The translations under genes and the position numbers were made by a program. Shown here one piece after another: positions 1 through 7,722 of a DNA stretch of 10,149 bases. The DNA is taken from NCBI GenBank assembly GCA_020442965.1, contig JAGRJB010000084.1, forward strand, positions 1 through 10,149, written 5' to 3'. How positions within the stretch are numbered: position 1 is the first letter of the stretch; each line of letters starts with the position of its first letter. The DNA is from Pseudomonadales bacterium (GTDB lineage Bacteria > Pseudomonadota > Gammaproteobacteria > Steroidobacterales > Steroidobacteraceae). Under the pieces are notes generated by a model. That model was not told where the DNA came from. It ran no database searches and saw nothing but the letters and a program-made list of their open reading frames with translations.

Positions 1-1
1 A

Positions 2-1804
<1,803 letters not shown>

Positions 1805-1840
1805 ACCGCGGATCAAGGCTACGCTGGCGCGCCCGAGAGT

Positions 1841-1864
1841 GGCTGCCAGCTTGCGCTGGCAGCC
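1841..1864. terminator. Perfect hairpin between convergent ligA and ppiC-like genes
   Basis: GGCTGCCAGC (1841-1850) and GCTGGCAGCC (1855-1864) form a perfect 10-bp GC-rich stem around a TTGC loop. The hairpin sits in the 70-bp gap between two converging genes, 37 bp past the ligA stop and 11 bp past the stop of the minus-strand gene. That position suits a bidirectional transcription end. Neither strand shows a T-run directly after the stem, so it is not a classic intrinsic terminator. It may act as a 3'-end stabiliser, or with Rho. Confidence 0.55.
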
Positions 1865-1874
1865 CTGCGCGGAC

Positions 1875-2777
1875 CTACTTCGGTGCCGGCGCGTCGCTCG
1901 GCGTAGCGGGCGTCGTCGCCGCGGCCGCCGGCACCGCATCCGCGGCGGGGGTAAGCGGCGGGTCGATCTTGGCGGCTGCCAGGAGATCGTCCGAGTACTT
2001 TTGGAGTTTCTTCCGCTGCAGGATCTGACCCAGCTGCTCCTTGGCTTGATCGAACGACGGCGGCGACGCCTCGCGCACATCGTCGAGTTTGATCACGTGA
2101 AAGCCAAATTGCGTCTGCACGGGCGTTTGCGTGAACTGACCCTTCTTCAACTGCATCAGGGCGTTGGAGAATGGCTTGACCATGGCATTGGGCGAGAACC
2201 AGCCGAGATCGCCGCCATTCTCTTTTGAGCCGTCGATCGACAGGCTCTTGGCGAGCTTCCCGAAATCGGCGCCCTTATTGAGTTGGGAAATGACGCGTTC
2301 CGCGAGTTCGGGACTCTGCACCAGGATGTGGCGTGCGCGAAATTCCTGCTGCGGTGTGTCCGCGATCTGGGTTTCATATTCGGCGCGCAATTCCTGCTCG
2401 GTCGGCGTCTTGTCTTTCAAGTAGTGCTGAGCGGCGGCAGCCTGCAGCACTGACAGACGCGAGAGCTCCATGCGGCTGGCGTTCTCTGGATCCTTCAGAA
2501 CACCTTCTTTCTCGGCGGCCTGCGTGAGCACGTAAATGCGCGCGAGGCTGTCCAGGGCCCGTGTGCGTTCCGCCGCGGTCAGCTCTGACGCCGGTTTGCC
2601 CGCCACGTTTTTTACGTAGAAATCGAAGAATTCGGGTGTGATGGCCTGGCCGTTGACCGTCATGAGGGGCTTGACCGCGGCAGTTGTTGCCGCATCGGTC
2701 GTCGTGGGCGCGGCGCCCTGTTTGCAGCCGACGAGGCTGGCTACCAGTACGACCAACAGGATTTGGATAAATTTCAT
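1875..2777 (-). CDS. PpiC/parvulin-type peptidyl-prolyl isomerase lipoprotein
   Basis: This is a 300-residue predicted lipoprotein that would catalyse cis-trans isomerisation at prolyl bonds and assist folding in the periplasm or at a membrane. Residues 1-18 form a lipoprotein signal: a short basic start, a hydrophobic run (ILLVVLVASLVG) and a lipobox LVGC with C18 as the lipidated cysteine. A SurA-like helical region follows (about 40-140). A single parvulin domain lies at about 145-235, with ARHILV (H150), GGDLGWF (188-194) and GFHVIK (225-230). The C-terminus is an Ala/Pro/Thr-rich tail. I chose the ATG at 2777 because it gives a normal-length signal peptide. An in-frame ATG at 2822 overlaps the bolA stop as ATGA and would add 15 residues, so translation could be coupled to bolA there. 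Downstream of bolA on the same strand. Confidence 0.9.
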   Translation of the reverse strand: MKFIQILLVVLVASLVGCKQGAAPTTTDAATTAAVKPLMTVNGQAITPEFFDFYVKNVAGKPASELTAAERTRALDSLARIYVLTQAAEKEGVLKDPENASRMELSRLSVLQAAAAQHYLKDKTPTEQELRAEYETQIADTPQQEFRARHILVQSPELAERVISQLNKGADFGKLAKSLSIDGSKENGGDLGWFSPNAMVKPFSNALMQLKKGQFTQTPVQTQFGFHVIKLDDVREASPPSFDQAKEQLGQILQRKKLQKYSDDLLAAAKIDPPLTPAADAVPAAAATTPATPSDAPAPK

Positions 2778-2818
2778 ATTGAATCTCAATGAGTTGAGGG
2801 ATTTACTTAGAAACGTTT

Positions 2819-3118
2819 TCATTCTTGCGCTGGTGTGCGCGCATCGATCGACAGAGCGTGAACACCGCAGCCCATGAGGCCGGCAACGGCATCATAAACC
2901 AGGCGGTGGCGTTCCCGAACGGCTAACCCAACGAACCTGTGGGACACGACGCGGACACGAAAGTGCCCGCCCTCGCGCGCACCCGCGTGCCCAACGTGCT
3001 GAGCGCTGTCGTCGAAGATCTCGAGATCCGTCGGTTCGAGCGCTGTCGCCAACGCGTCGTGCAGTCGCTGACGGCGCCTGGCAGGGTCGTCCTCCAGTTG
3101 AGGTGTCGGCGTCACCAT
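2819..3118 (-). CDS. bolA: BolA family protein
   Basis: This 99-residue protein belongs to the BolA/IbaG family, whose members pair with monothiol glutaredoxins around a shared [2Fe-2S] cluster and influence iron-sulfur metabolism, stress response and morphology. Matches to E. coli BolA as I recall it include LEIFDDSAQH (BolA: LEVVDESYRH), GGHFRVRVVSHRFVG (SHFKVVLVSDRFTG), RERHRLVYDAVAG (FLNRHRMIYSTLAE) and VHALSID (VHALALH). The C-terminal helix is short and the N-terminus has about 14 extra residues. The start ATG at 3118 has no clear Shine-Dalgarno sequence. The stop (TGA, 2819-2821) overlaps an ATG in the following ppiC-like gene, which points to a two-gene transcript. A bolA-ppiC pair is common in gammaproteobacteria. 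Which BolA paralogue group it belongs to is not settled here. Confidence 0.88.
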   Translation of the reverse strand: MVTPTPQLEDDPARRRQRLHDALATALEPTDLEIFDDSAQHVGHAGAREGGHFRVRVVSHRFVGLAVRERHRLVYDAVAGLMGCGVHALSIDARTPAQE

Positions 3119-3149
3119 ATCGATTCATCTACGTACGAATAAAGAACGT
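3119..3149. promoter_or_regulatory. Short divergent intergenic region, bolA / yciO
   Basis: Only 31 bp separate the assigned starts of bolA (minus) and yciO (plus). The stretch is locally AT-rich for this window and contains the palindromes TACGTA and CGTACG (3130-3137). It is too short to hold two full non-overlapping promoters, so promoter elements must lie inside the coding ends, or yciO really starts further right (TTG at 3192). No confident -35/-10 pair is visible. Confidence 0.3.
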
Positions 3150-3830
3150 ATGATACTCGAAGCGCCCGCTCAGACGCCGTCCGCAGAGTTCTTGACCCAG
3201 TACTTCGAGATTCACCCCGTTGATCCGCAATCGCGACTAATCAGTCAAGCGGTCGAAATCGTGCGGGCGGGTGGTCTGATCGCCTATCCAACTGACTCAT
3301 GCTATGCGTTCGGTTGCCACATCGGGGACAAAGAAGCGCTCGAGCGGATTCGTCGAATTCGTCAAACGGACCGCCATCACAACTTTACGCTCGTCTGTGA
3401 GAATCTCGCGCAGGTCGCGCGCTACGCGCGAATCGGCAACGCCGAGTTTCGATTGTTGAAGTCAACCGTTCCTGGCCCCTACACTTTTATTCTGCCAGCA
3501 ACCCGCGAGACACCGCGGCGCGTGCAGCACGATCGTCGGCGCACGATCGGGGTACGTATTCCGGATCACCCGGTTGCGTTGGCGTTGTTGAACAAGCTGG
3601 GCGAGCCGTTGATGAGTTCAACGCTGATGCTGCCGGGCGACGATTTGCCGCTCACCGATGGGGGCGCCATTCGCGAGCGGCTGGAACGGCAGGTCGACGC
3701 AGTGCTCGACGCGGGTCACTGCGGGATCGAGCCGACGACGGTCGTTGATTTGGCTGCGACACCGCCGGTCCTGGTGCGCGCGGGCCGCGGTCGTCTAGAC
3801 CCGCTCGGTTTCACCTTCGCTCCTGTATAA
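3150..3830 (+). CDS. yciO: YciO-type Sua5/YrdC/YciO domain protein
   Basis: This protein has the YrdC/Sua5 nucleotide-binding fold. It resembles E. coli YciO rather than TsaC: FEIHPVDPQSRLISQAVEIV, GGLIAYPTDSCYAFGCHIGD, NFTLVCENL, GPYTFILPAT, RRTIGVRIPDHP, EPLMSSTLMLPG and PTTVVDL each have close YciO counterparts. TsaC-like proteins make threonylcarbamoyl-AMP for tRNA t6A. YciO relatives lack the usual TsaC lysine/arginine pattern and their cellular role is not firmly established, so I do not call it a t6A synthase. From ATG 3150 the protein is 226 residues, about 20 longer than E. coli YciO. A TTG at 3192 would give LTQYFEIHP, lining up with the E. coli start MSQFFYIHP. The stop TAA is embedded in a TATAAT sequence 13 bp before trpS. 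Confidence 0.92.
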   Translation: MILEAPAQTPSAEFLTQYFEIHPVDPQSRLISQAVEIVRAGGLIAYPTDSCYAFGCHIGDKEALERIRRIRQTDRHHNFTLVCENLAQVARYARIGNAEFRLLKSTVPGPYTFILPATRETPRRVQHDRRRTIGVRIPDHPVALALLNKLGEPLMSSTLMLPGDDLPLTDGGAIRERLERQVDAVLDAGHCGIEPTTVVDLAATPPVLVRAGRGRLDPLGFTFAPV

Positions 3831-3831
3831 T
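3826..3831 (+). promoter_or_regulatory. TATAAT, possible -10 element for trpS
   Basis: A perfect TATAAT hexamer overlaps the yciO stop codon and ends 12 bp before the trpS ATG at 3844. Initiation about 6-7 bp downstream would give a leader of only about 5-6 bases, and no Shine-Dalgarno sequence precedes the ATG. No good -35 match lies 16-18 bp upstream (GCTCGG at 3803-3808), so this may be chance in an otherwise GC-rich stretch. Confidence 0.3.
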
Positions 3832-3843
3832 TTTGACCCGTTC

Positions 3844-5067
3844 ATGAGTGCCCATCCGCAAACCAAGCGCGTTCTCTCTGGAATGCGTCCGACTGGCCTG
3901 CTGCATCTAGGTAATTACCACGGGGCTCTCAAGAACTGGGCCGAGCTGCAGTATCAATACGAGTGCTTTTTCTTCGTCGCCGATTGGCACGCGTTGACCA
4001 CGGGCTACGAAGACACCACGGACTTGCCCAGGTTCACGCACGACATGCTCGTCGACTGGCTCGCGGCGGGACTCAATCCGACCGTCAGCACGATCTTTGT
4101 GCAGTCACTGGTACCGGAGCACGCGGAGCTGCACTTGTTGCTGTCGATGATCACGCCGCTGGGGTGGCTCGAGCGCGTTCCGACCTACAAGGATCAGCAG
4201 GCCGAACTGGCCGACAAGGACCTGACCACCTACGGGTTTCTTGGCTACCCGGTTCTACAAAGCGCCGACATTTTGTTGTACCGGCCAGCGTTCGTGCCCG
4301 TGGGTGAAGACCAGGTCGCGCACGTCGAGATCACACGCGAAATCTCGCGTCGCTTCAACCACCTCTACGGTCGCGCGCCGGATTTTGCTGAAAAGGCCGA
4401 AAACGCGGTTGCGGGACTCGGCGGAAGGCATAGTTCGATGTACCGGCAGCTGCGCAAGAAGTACCAGGAAGACGGCGACGTGCCCGCGCTCGAGAAGGGT
4501 CGCGCGCTGGTGGAAAGCAATACCCGCCTGACGGTAGCGGACCGCGAGCGCTTGCTAGGTTATCTCGAAGGCAGCAGCGTCTCGATCCTGCCGGAGCCGC
4601 AAGCGCTACTGACGGCGACACCGAAGGTTCCGGGCGTCGATGGTCGCAAGATGTCCAAGTCATATGGCAACACCATCGGATTGCGAGAGTCACCCGATGC
4701 GGTCGTCAAGAAGTTGAAGACCATGACGACTGACCCGGCGCGTGTGCGGCGCACGGATCCGGGCGACCCCGACAAATGTCCGGTTTTTGATCTGCACAAG
4801 ATTTATTCTGACGCGGCGACACAGTCGTGGGTGCAAGCAGGCTGTCGCTCGGCCAGTATCGGCTGTCTCGAATGCAAACAACCGCTCATCGACCGAGTGG
4901 TGGCGGAGATCGAGGGTATGCGGCAACGTGCGCGCGAGTTCGAGGAGAACCCGGACCTGGTGCGCAATATCGTCTCCGAGGGCTGCGAGAAAGCGCGTGA
5001 AGCGGCGCGCGCGACACTCGATGAGGTGCGTCGTGCGATGCACCTGCGGCCCGATCGACAAGTTTGA
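3844..5067 (+). CDS. trpS: Tryptophanyl-tRNA synthetase, long form with four-cysteine motif
   Basis: This cytoplasmic class I synthetase charges tRNA-Trp with tryptophan. The HIGH-type signature is TGLLHLGNYHG (17-27) and the KMSKS loop is GRKMSKSYGNT (267-277). The Rossmann domain includes LGYPVLQSADILLY and VGEDQVAHVEITREI. At 407 residues it is about 70 longer than E. coli TrpRS (334). Most of the excess is a charged insert at about 185-252 between the Rossmann core and the KMSKS loop, a length class also known from Pseudomonas and Xanthomonas. Four cysteines, C312, C334, C341 and C344, are spaced C-x21-C-x6-C-x2-C, close to the C-x22-C-x6-C-x2-C that holds a [4Fe-4S] cluster in Thermotoga maritima TrpRS. 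There is no Shine-Dalgarno before the ATG. It starts 13 bp after yciO, and its stop overlaps a TTG in the scpA frame (TTGA). Confidence 0.96.
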   Translation: MSAHPQTKRVLSGMRPTGLLHLGNYHGALKNWAELQYQYECFFFVADWHALTTGYEDTTDLPRFTHDMLVDWLAAGLNPTVSTIFVQSLVPEHAELHLLLSMITPLGWLERVPTYKDQQAELADKDLTTYGFLGYPVLQSADILLYRPAFVPVGEDQVAHVEITREISRRFNHLYGRAPDFAEKAENAVAGLGGRHSSMYRQLRKKYQEDGDVPALEKGRALVESNTRLTVADRERLLGYLEGSSVSILPEPQALLTATPKVPGVDGRKMSKSYGNTIGLRESPDAVVKKLKTMTTDPARVRRTDPGDPDKCPVFDLHKIYSDAATQSWVQAGCRSASIGCLECKQPLIDRVVAEIEGMRQRAREFEENPDLVRNIVSEGCEKAREAARATLDEVRRAMHLRPDRQV

Positions 5068-5090
5068 GTGCAGCCGAGTCCAAGCTCGGC

Positions 5091-5095
5091 AAGGA
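5091..5095 (+). promoter_or_regulatory. Ribosome binding site deciding the scpA start
   Basis: AAGGA lies 7 bp before GTG 5103 and is the best Shine-Dalgarno match among the plus-strand genes of this window. It supports starting scpA at 5103 instead of at TTG 5064, which overlaps the trpS stop but has no such site in front of it. Confidence 0.55.
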
Positions 5096-5102
5096 TCGGA
5101 AA

Positions 5103-6092
5103 GTGGCAAAACCTGAGTTGCGCATCGTTGCGTCCAATCCCCCCGAGAGCGTCGCCGTTCTACCGGCTCCGCAGCAGGTCGAGATGCCGTTCGCGGTGAT
5201 CAATGGCGAGCCGCTGACCCAGTTGCCGAAGGATCTGTATATCCCGGCGCAGGCGCTCGAGGTGTTTCTCGAAGCGTTTGAAGGTCCGCTCGACTTGTTG
5301 CTCTACATGATCCGGCGGCAGGGCCTGAACATCCTCGATATCCCGATCGCTGACATCACGCGGCAGTACATGGACTACATCGGGCTGATGCATGAACTGC
5401 AGCTCGAATTGGCGGGTGAATATCTCGTCATGGCTGCCACCTTGGCTGAGATCAAGTCGCGCATGCTGTTGCCGAGAGCGGTCGATCCTAACGACGAGGA
5501 GTCTGATCCGCGCGCTGAATTGGTGCGGCGGCTACAGCAGTACGAGCGCTTCAAGCGCGCCGCCGAGGACATCGACCGATTGCCGCGCATGGAGCGCGAT
5601 ACGTGGTCGGCGACGATCGATTTCGGCGCGCGCAAGGCGGCGCGCCCCGTGCCGCAGGTGGCGTTGCAGGAAATGTTGCTGGCGTTCCGCGACGTCGTGC
5701 AACGAGCTGAGCTGTTCGCGCATCATCATGTGCAGCGCGAACGTGTGTCGGTGCGCGAGCGCATGTCGAGTATTCTTGCCGCACTCGAGCACACCAGTTT
5801 TGTGGAGTTCGGACAGCTATTCAAACCGGAAGAGGGTCGCATGGGCGTGACGATCACGTTTGTCGCTATTCTCGAGATGATGCGCGAGGGCTTGATCGAT
5901 ATCGTGCAAGCGGAGCCCTATGCTCCGCTGCACGTACGCGCGGCCTCGGCCGAGCGCGGTCTCAGGTTGGTGAAGGACGTTGACGACATCGCGGTATCCT
6001 CCGTCGGGGACGAGGCTGCGGTCGAGACGGCCGATGCGTCGATGTCAACGGCAGAGCTGCAGGATGAATTGGACGATGAGGGCGAGGCATGA
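5103..6092 (+). CDS. scpA: Segregation and condensation protein A (kleisin)
   Basis: ScpA is the kleisin subunit that bridges the Smc ATPase heads and, with ScpB, forms the bacterial condensin that organises and segregates the chromosome. From GTG 5103 the protein has 329 residues. The N-terminal hallmark is EGPLDLLLYMIRRQ, followed by LNILDIPIADITRQYMDYI and LAGEYLVMAATLAEIKSRML. The C-terminal winged-helix part reads GVTITFVAILEMMREGLIDI. There is an N-terminal extension of about 50 residues before the kleisin domain and an acidic C-terminal tail of about 45 residues ending in DELDDEGEA. The start is chosen on the AAGGA site. TTG 5064 is the alternative and would overlap trpS. The stop overlaps the scpB start as ATGA, as expected for partners made in a fixed ratio. 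Confidence 0.94.
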   Translation: MAKPELRIVASNPPESVAVLPAPQQVEMPFAVINGEPLTQLPKDLYIPAQALEVFLEAFEGPLDLLLYMIRRQGLNILDIPIADITRQYMDYIGLMHELQLELAGEYLVMAATLAEIKSRMLLPRAVDPNDEESDPRAELVRRLQQYERFKRAAEDIDRLPRMERDTWSATIDFGARKAARPVPQVALQEMLLAFRDVVQRAELFAHHHVQRERVSVRERMSSILAALEHTSFVEFGQLFKPEEGRMGVTITFVAILEMMREGLIDIVQAEPYAPLHVRAASAERGLRLVKDVDDIAVSSVGDEAAVETADASMSTAELQDELDDEGEA

Positions 6093-6886
6093 GTGAGACG
6101 TATGTCAGAAATGTAATCGAAGCTGCGTTGCTGGCGGCGCAGCGCCCCGTGCCGCTCGCTGAACTGGTGCAGCTGTTCGATGAGTCGTCGCGGCCGGATG
6201 CCAATGCCGTGCGCATCGTTCTCGATGGGCTCGCTAACGACTACCACGGTCGCGGCATCGAAGTCCGTGAAACGGCGAGCGGCTTGCGGATCCAGGTCCG
6301 CAGGGAATTTGCGACCGAAGTTGCGCGCCTGTGGCCCGAGCGACCCCAGCGCTATACGCGTGCGCTGCTCGAGACACTGGCGCTGATTGCCTACCGTCAA
6401 CCGATCACGCGCGCGGAGATCGAGCAGGTGCGCGGCGTTGCCGTCAATTCGAGCATCATCGCGACCCTGATGGAGCGTGGCTGGATCCGCGTCGTAGGTC
6501 ATCGCGACGTGCCGGGGCGCCCCGAAGTTCTCGGGACGACCAAAGATTTCCTCGACTATTTCAACCTCCAGACCATCGACGAACTACCGCCGCTGGCGGA
6601 GTTGAAGGAGATAGCCGAGTTCAATCTGCCGCTTGATCTGGATGGCGAGAGCGTCGCGAGTGACGTGGGCGCTGGCGCCCCTGCTGGTCAGCCGGTCGAC
6701 GCGGAGGGCCCCGGTGCCGAGGCGTTGGCCGACGACGGCGACGGTGACGACGCGGGTGATGGCGCGGCGGCTGCCGACAACGACTCGACCGATGACTCAG
6801 CTGATGACTCAGCTGATGATCAGGATTCCGGCGGCATCCGCGCCGCATCGGGGCTCGTCGCCGCAGCGCCGTCGCACGACGCTTGA
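6089..6886 (+). CDS. scpB: Segregation and condensation protein B with long acidic tail
   Basis: ScpB is the winged-helix dimer that binds ScpA and regulates the Smc complex. Residues 1 to about 180 carry tandem winged-helix domains with the family signatures YTRALLETLALIAYRQPITR, AEIEQVRGVAVNSSIIATL, RDVPGRPEVLGTTKDFLDYF and LPPLAELKEI. After about residue 187 comes a low-complexity tail of some 75 residues rich in Asp, Ala and Gly, with the repeated peptide DDSA encoded by a 12-bp tandem repeat. The family core needs only about 180-200 residues, so the tail is an accessory, probably disordered region. The start ATG 6089 overlaps the scpA stop (ATGA) and follows a GAGGGCGAGG purine stretch. 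The stop overlaps a TTG in the rluB frame. Confidence 0.94.
   Translation: MSETYVRNVIEAALLAAQRPVPLAELVQLFDESSRPDANAVRIVLDGLANDYHGRGIEVRETASGLRIQVRREFATEVARLWPERPQRYTRALLETLALIAYRQPITRAEIEQVRGVAVNSSIIATLMERGWIRVVGHRDVPGRPEVLGTTKDFLDYFNLQTIDELPPLAELKEIAEFNLPLDLDGESVASDVGAGAPAGQPVDAEGPGAEALADDGDGDDAGDGAAAADNDSTDDSADDSADDQDSGGIRAASGLVAAAPSHDA
6791..6814 (+). repeat. 12-bp tandem repeat in scpB acidic tail
   Basis: GATGACTCAGCT occurs twice back to back (6791-6802, 6803-6814), followed by a decayed third unit GATGATCAGGAT. It encodes Asp-Asp-Ser-Ala repeats in the disordered C-terminus of ScpB. The period is a multiple of three, so slippage here would change tail length without a frameshift. Confidence 0.8.
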
Positions 6887-6909
6887 CCGAATCCCGAGAC
6901 ACGGTTCGG

Positions 6910-7722
6910 ATGGGCGAGCGCTTGCAGAAGGCGCTCGCCCAATTGGGTTTGGGTTCGCGGCGCGAGATCGAGGCCTGGATCAGCGCAGGCCGTCTAACGA
7001 TCAATAACCAGGTGGCGACGCTCGGTGCGCGCGTGCAGGAGGGCGACGAAGTGCGGCTCGATGGCCGTATGGTGCGCCGCCGTCGCGCTGCCCCGGAACA
7101 GGTTTTCCTGTGCCACCGTTCGCCGGGTGACGAATCGCTCGTCGAGCGCTTGCCGAAGCGGGCCGGGCGCCGTTTCATCGCCGTGAGTCCGATGCCGCGC
7201 ATCGACGGTGGACTCGAACTGCTGACGTCCGATGGCGAGCTGGCACTCGAGCTGCAGCGCTCCGTGAAGACACAGGTCTGCCAGTTCAGCGCGCGTGTGA
7301 ATGGCGTACTCGGACCGGCTCAGCTGACCGGGGTGGAGAGTGGCCAGCTCGACGGGTCGAAACGAATCGAGGTGCAGGCCGTCACAGCCGACGATGCCGA
7401 CGATGAGTCAACTGCCGCCAATCGTTGGTATCGCCTCACTACCCGTGGCGCGAGTGGCAAAGATGTGCGCCAGTTGCTCGAGCGGCAAGGGGCGATCGTT
7501 AGTCGCATTCTGCGGACCCAGTTTGGATCGCTCGGACTCGAGCGTTCGCTGGCGCGCGGCCAGTATCGTGCGCTCACCGCGGGTGAACTCGCTGGCCTGC
7601 TGCCAAACAGGGCGCCAGCAGCGCGATCAGCAAAGCCACGGCCCGCCAAGGCGCGGCCAAGCAAGACGCAGCCGGTCAAGTCCGCTGGGCGTCGAACGCG
7701 CCACCCGTCACGCCGCGGCTAA
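6910..7722 (+). CDS. rluB: RluB-like 23S rRNA pseudouridine synthase, atypical catalytic core
   Basis: By family and position after scpAB this is RluB, which makes pseudouridine 2605 (E. coli numbering) in 23S rRNA. ATG 6910 gives 270 residues and MGERLQKALAQLGLGSRREI, matching the E. coli start [20 protein letters not shown]. TTG 6883, overlapping the scpB stop, is an alternative. The S4 RNA-binding domain (about 1-60) looks intact. The catalytic domain does not. The KPxG/DPEGRP loop is about 13 residues shorter (FLCHRSPGDESLVERLPK). IAVGRLDVNTCGLLLFTTDG is replaced by IAVSPMPRIDGGLELLTSDG, so without gaps the catalytic Asp aligns with P96, while an offset RID (D99) lies three residues later. 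GRNREVRRL reads GASGKDVRQL. Downstream IVSRILRTQFG still matches the family. The C-terminus is a Lys/Arg/Pro/Ala tail of about 38 residues. Family membership is sure; enzymatic activity is doubtful. The last 47 bp overlap yciK. Confidence 0.85.
   Translation: MGERLQKALAQLGLGSRREIEAWISAGRLTINNQVATLGARVQEGDEVRLDGRMVRRRRAAPEQVFLCHRSPGDESLVERLPKRAGRRFIAVSPMPRIDGGLELLTSDGELALELQRSVKTQVCQFSARVNGVLGPAQLTGVESGQLDGSKRIEVQAVTADDADDESTAANRWYRLTTRGASGKDVRQLLERQGAIVSRILRTQFGSLGLERSLARGQYRALTAGELAGLLPNRAPAARSAKPRPAKARPSKTQPVKSAGRRTRHPSRRG

Noticed and set aside
2340..2400. Repeated AATTCCTGCT in the ppiC-like gene
   Set aside because: Two copies encode similar peptides (QEF and QEL contexts); spacing and lack of further copies suggest coincidence.
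3150..3830. Calling this gene tsaC (threonylcarbamoyl-AMP synthase)
   Set aside because: Sequence blocks match YciO rather than TsaC, and the TsaC-type basic motif is not seen.
3833..3838. TTGACC as a -35 box upstream of trpS
   Set aside because: It lies 5 bp before the trpS ATG, so any matching -10 would fall inside the coding sequence.
5918..6502. 194-residue minus-strand open frame opposite scpA/scpB
   Set aside because: It is antisense to conserved ScpA and ScpB motifs, crosses their junction and has no family signature.
6621..7202. 193-residue minus-strand open frame opposite scpB tail and rluB
   Set aside because: Low-complexity Arg/Pro/His-rich translation mirrors the Asp-rich tail on the other strand; no domain is visible.
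6883..7722. rluB as a frameshifted pseudogene
   Set aside because: The frame is open throughout, conserved blocks lie on both sides of each altered motif in the same frame, and the other two frames at 7186-7200 do not restore GRLD.
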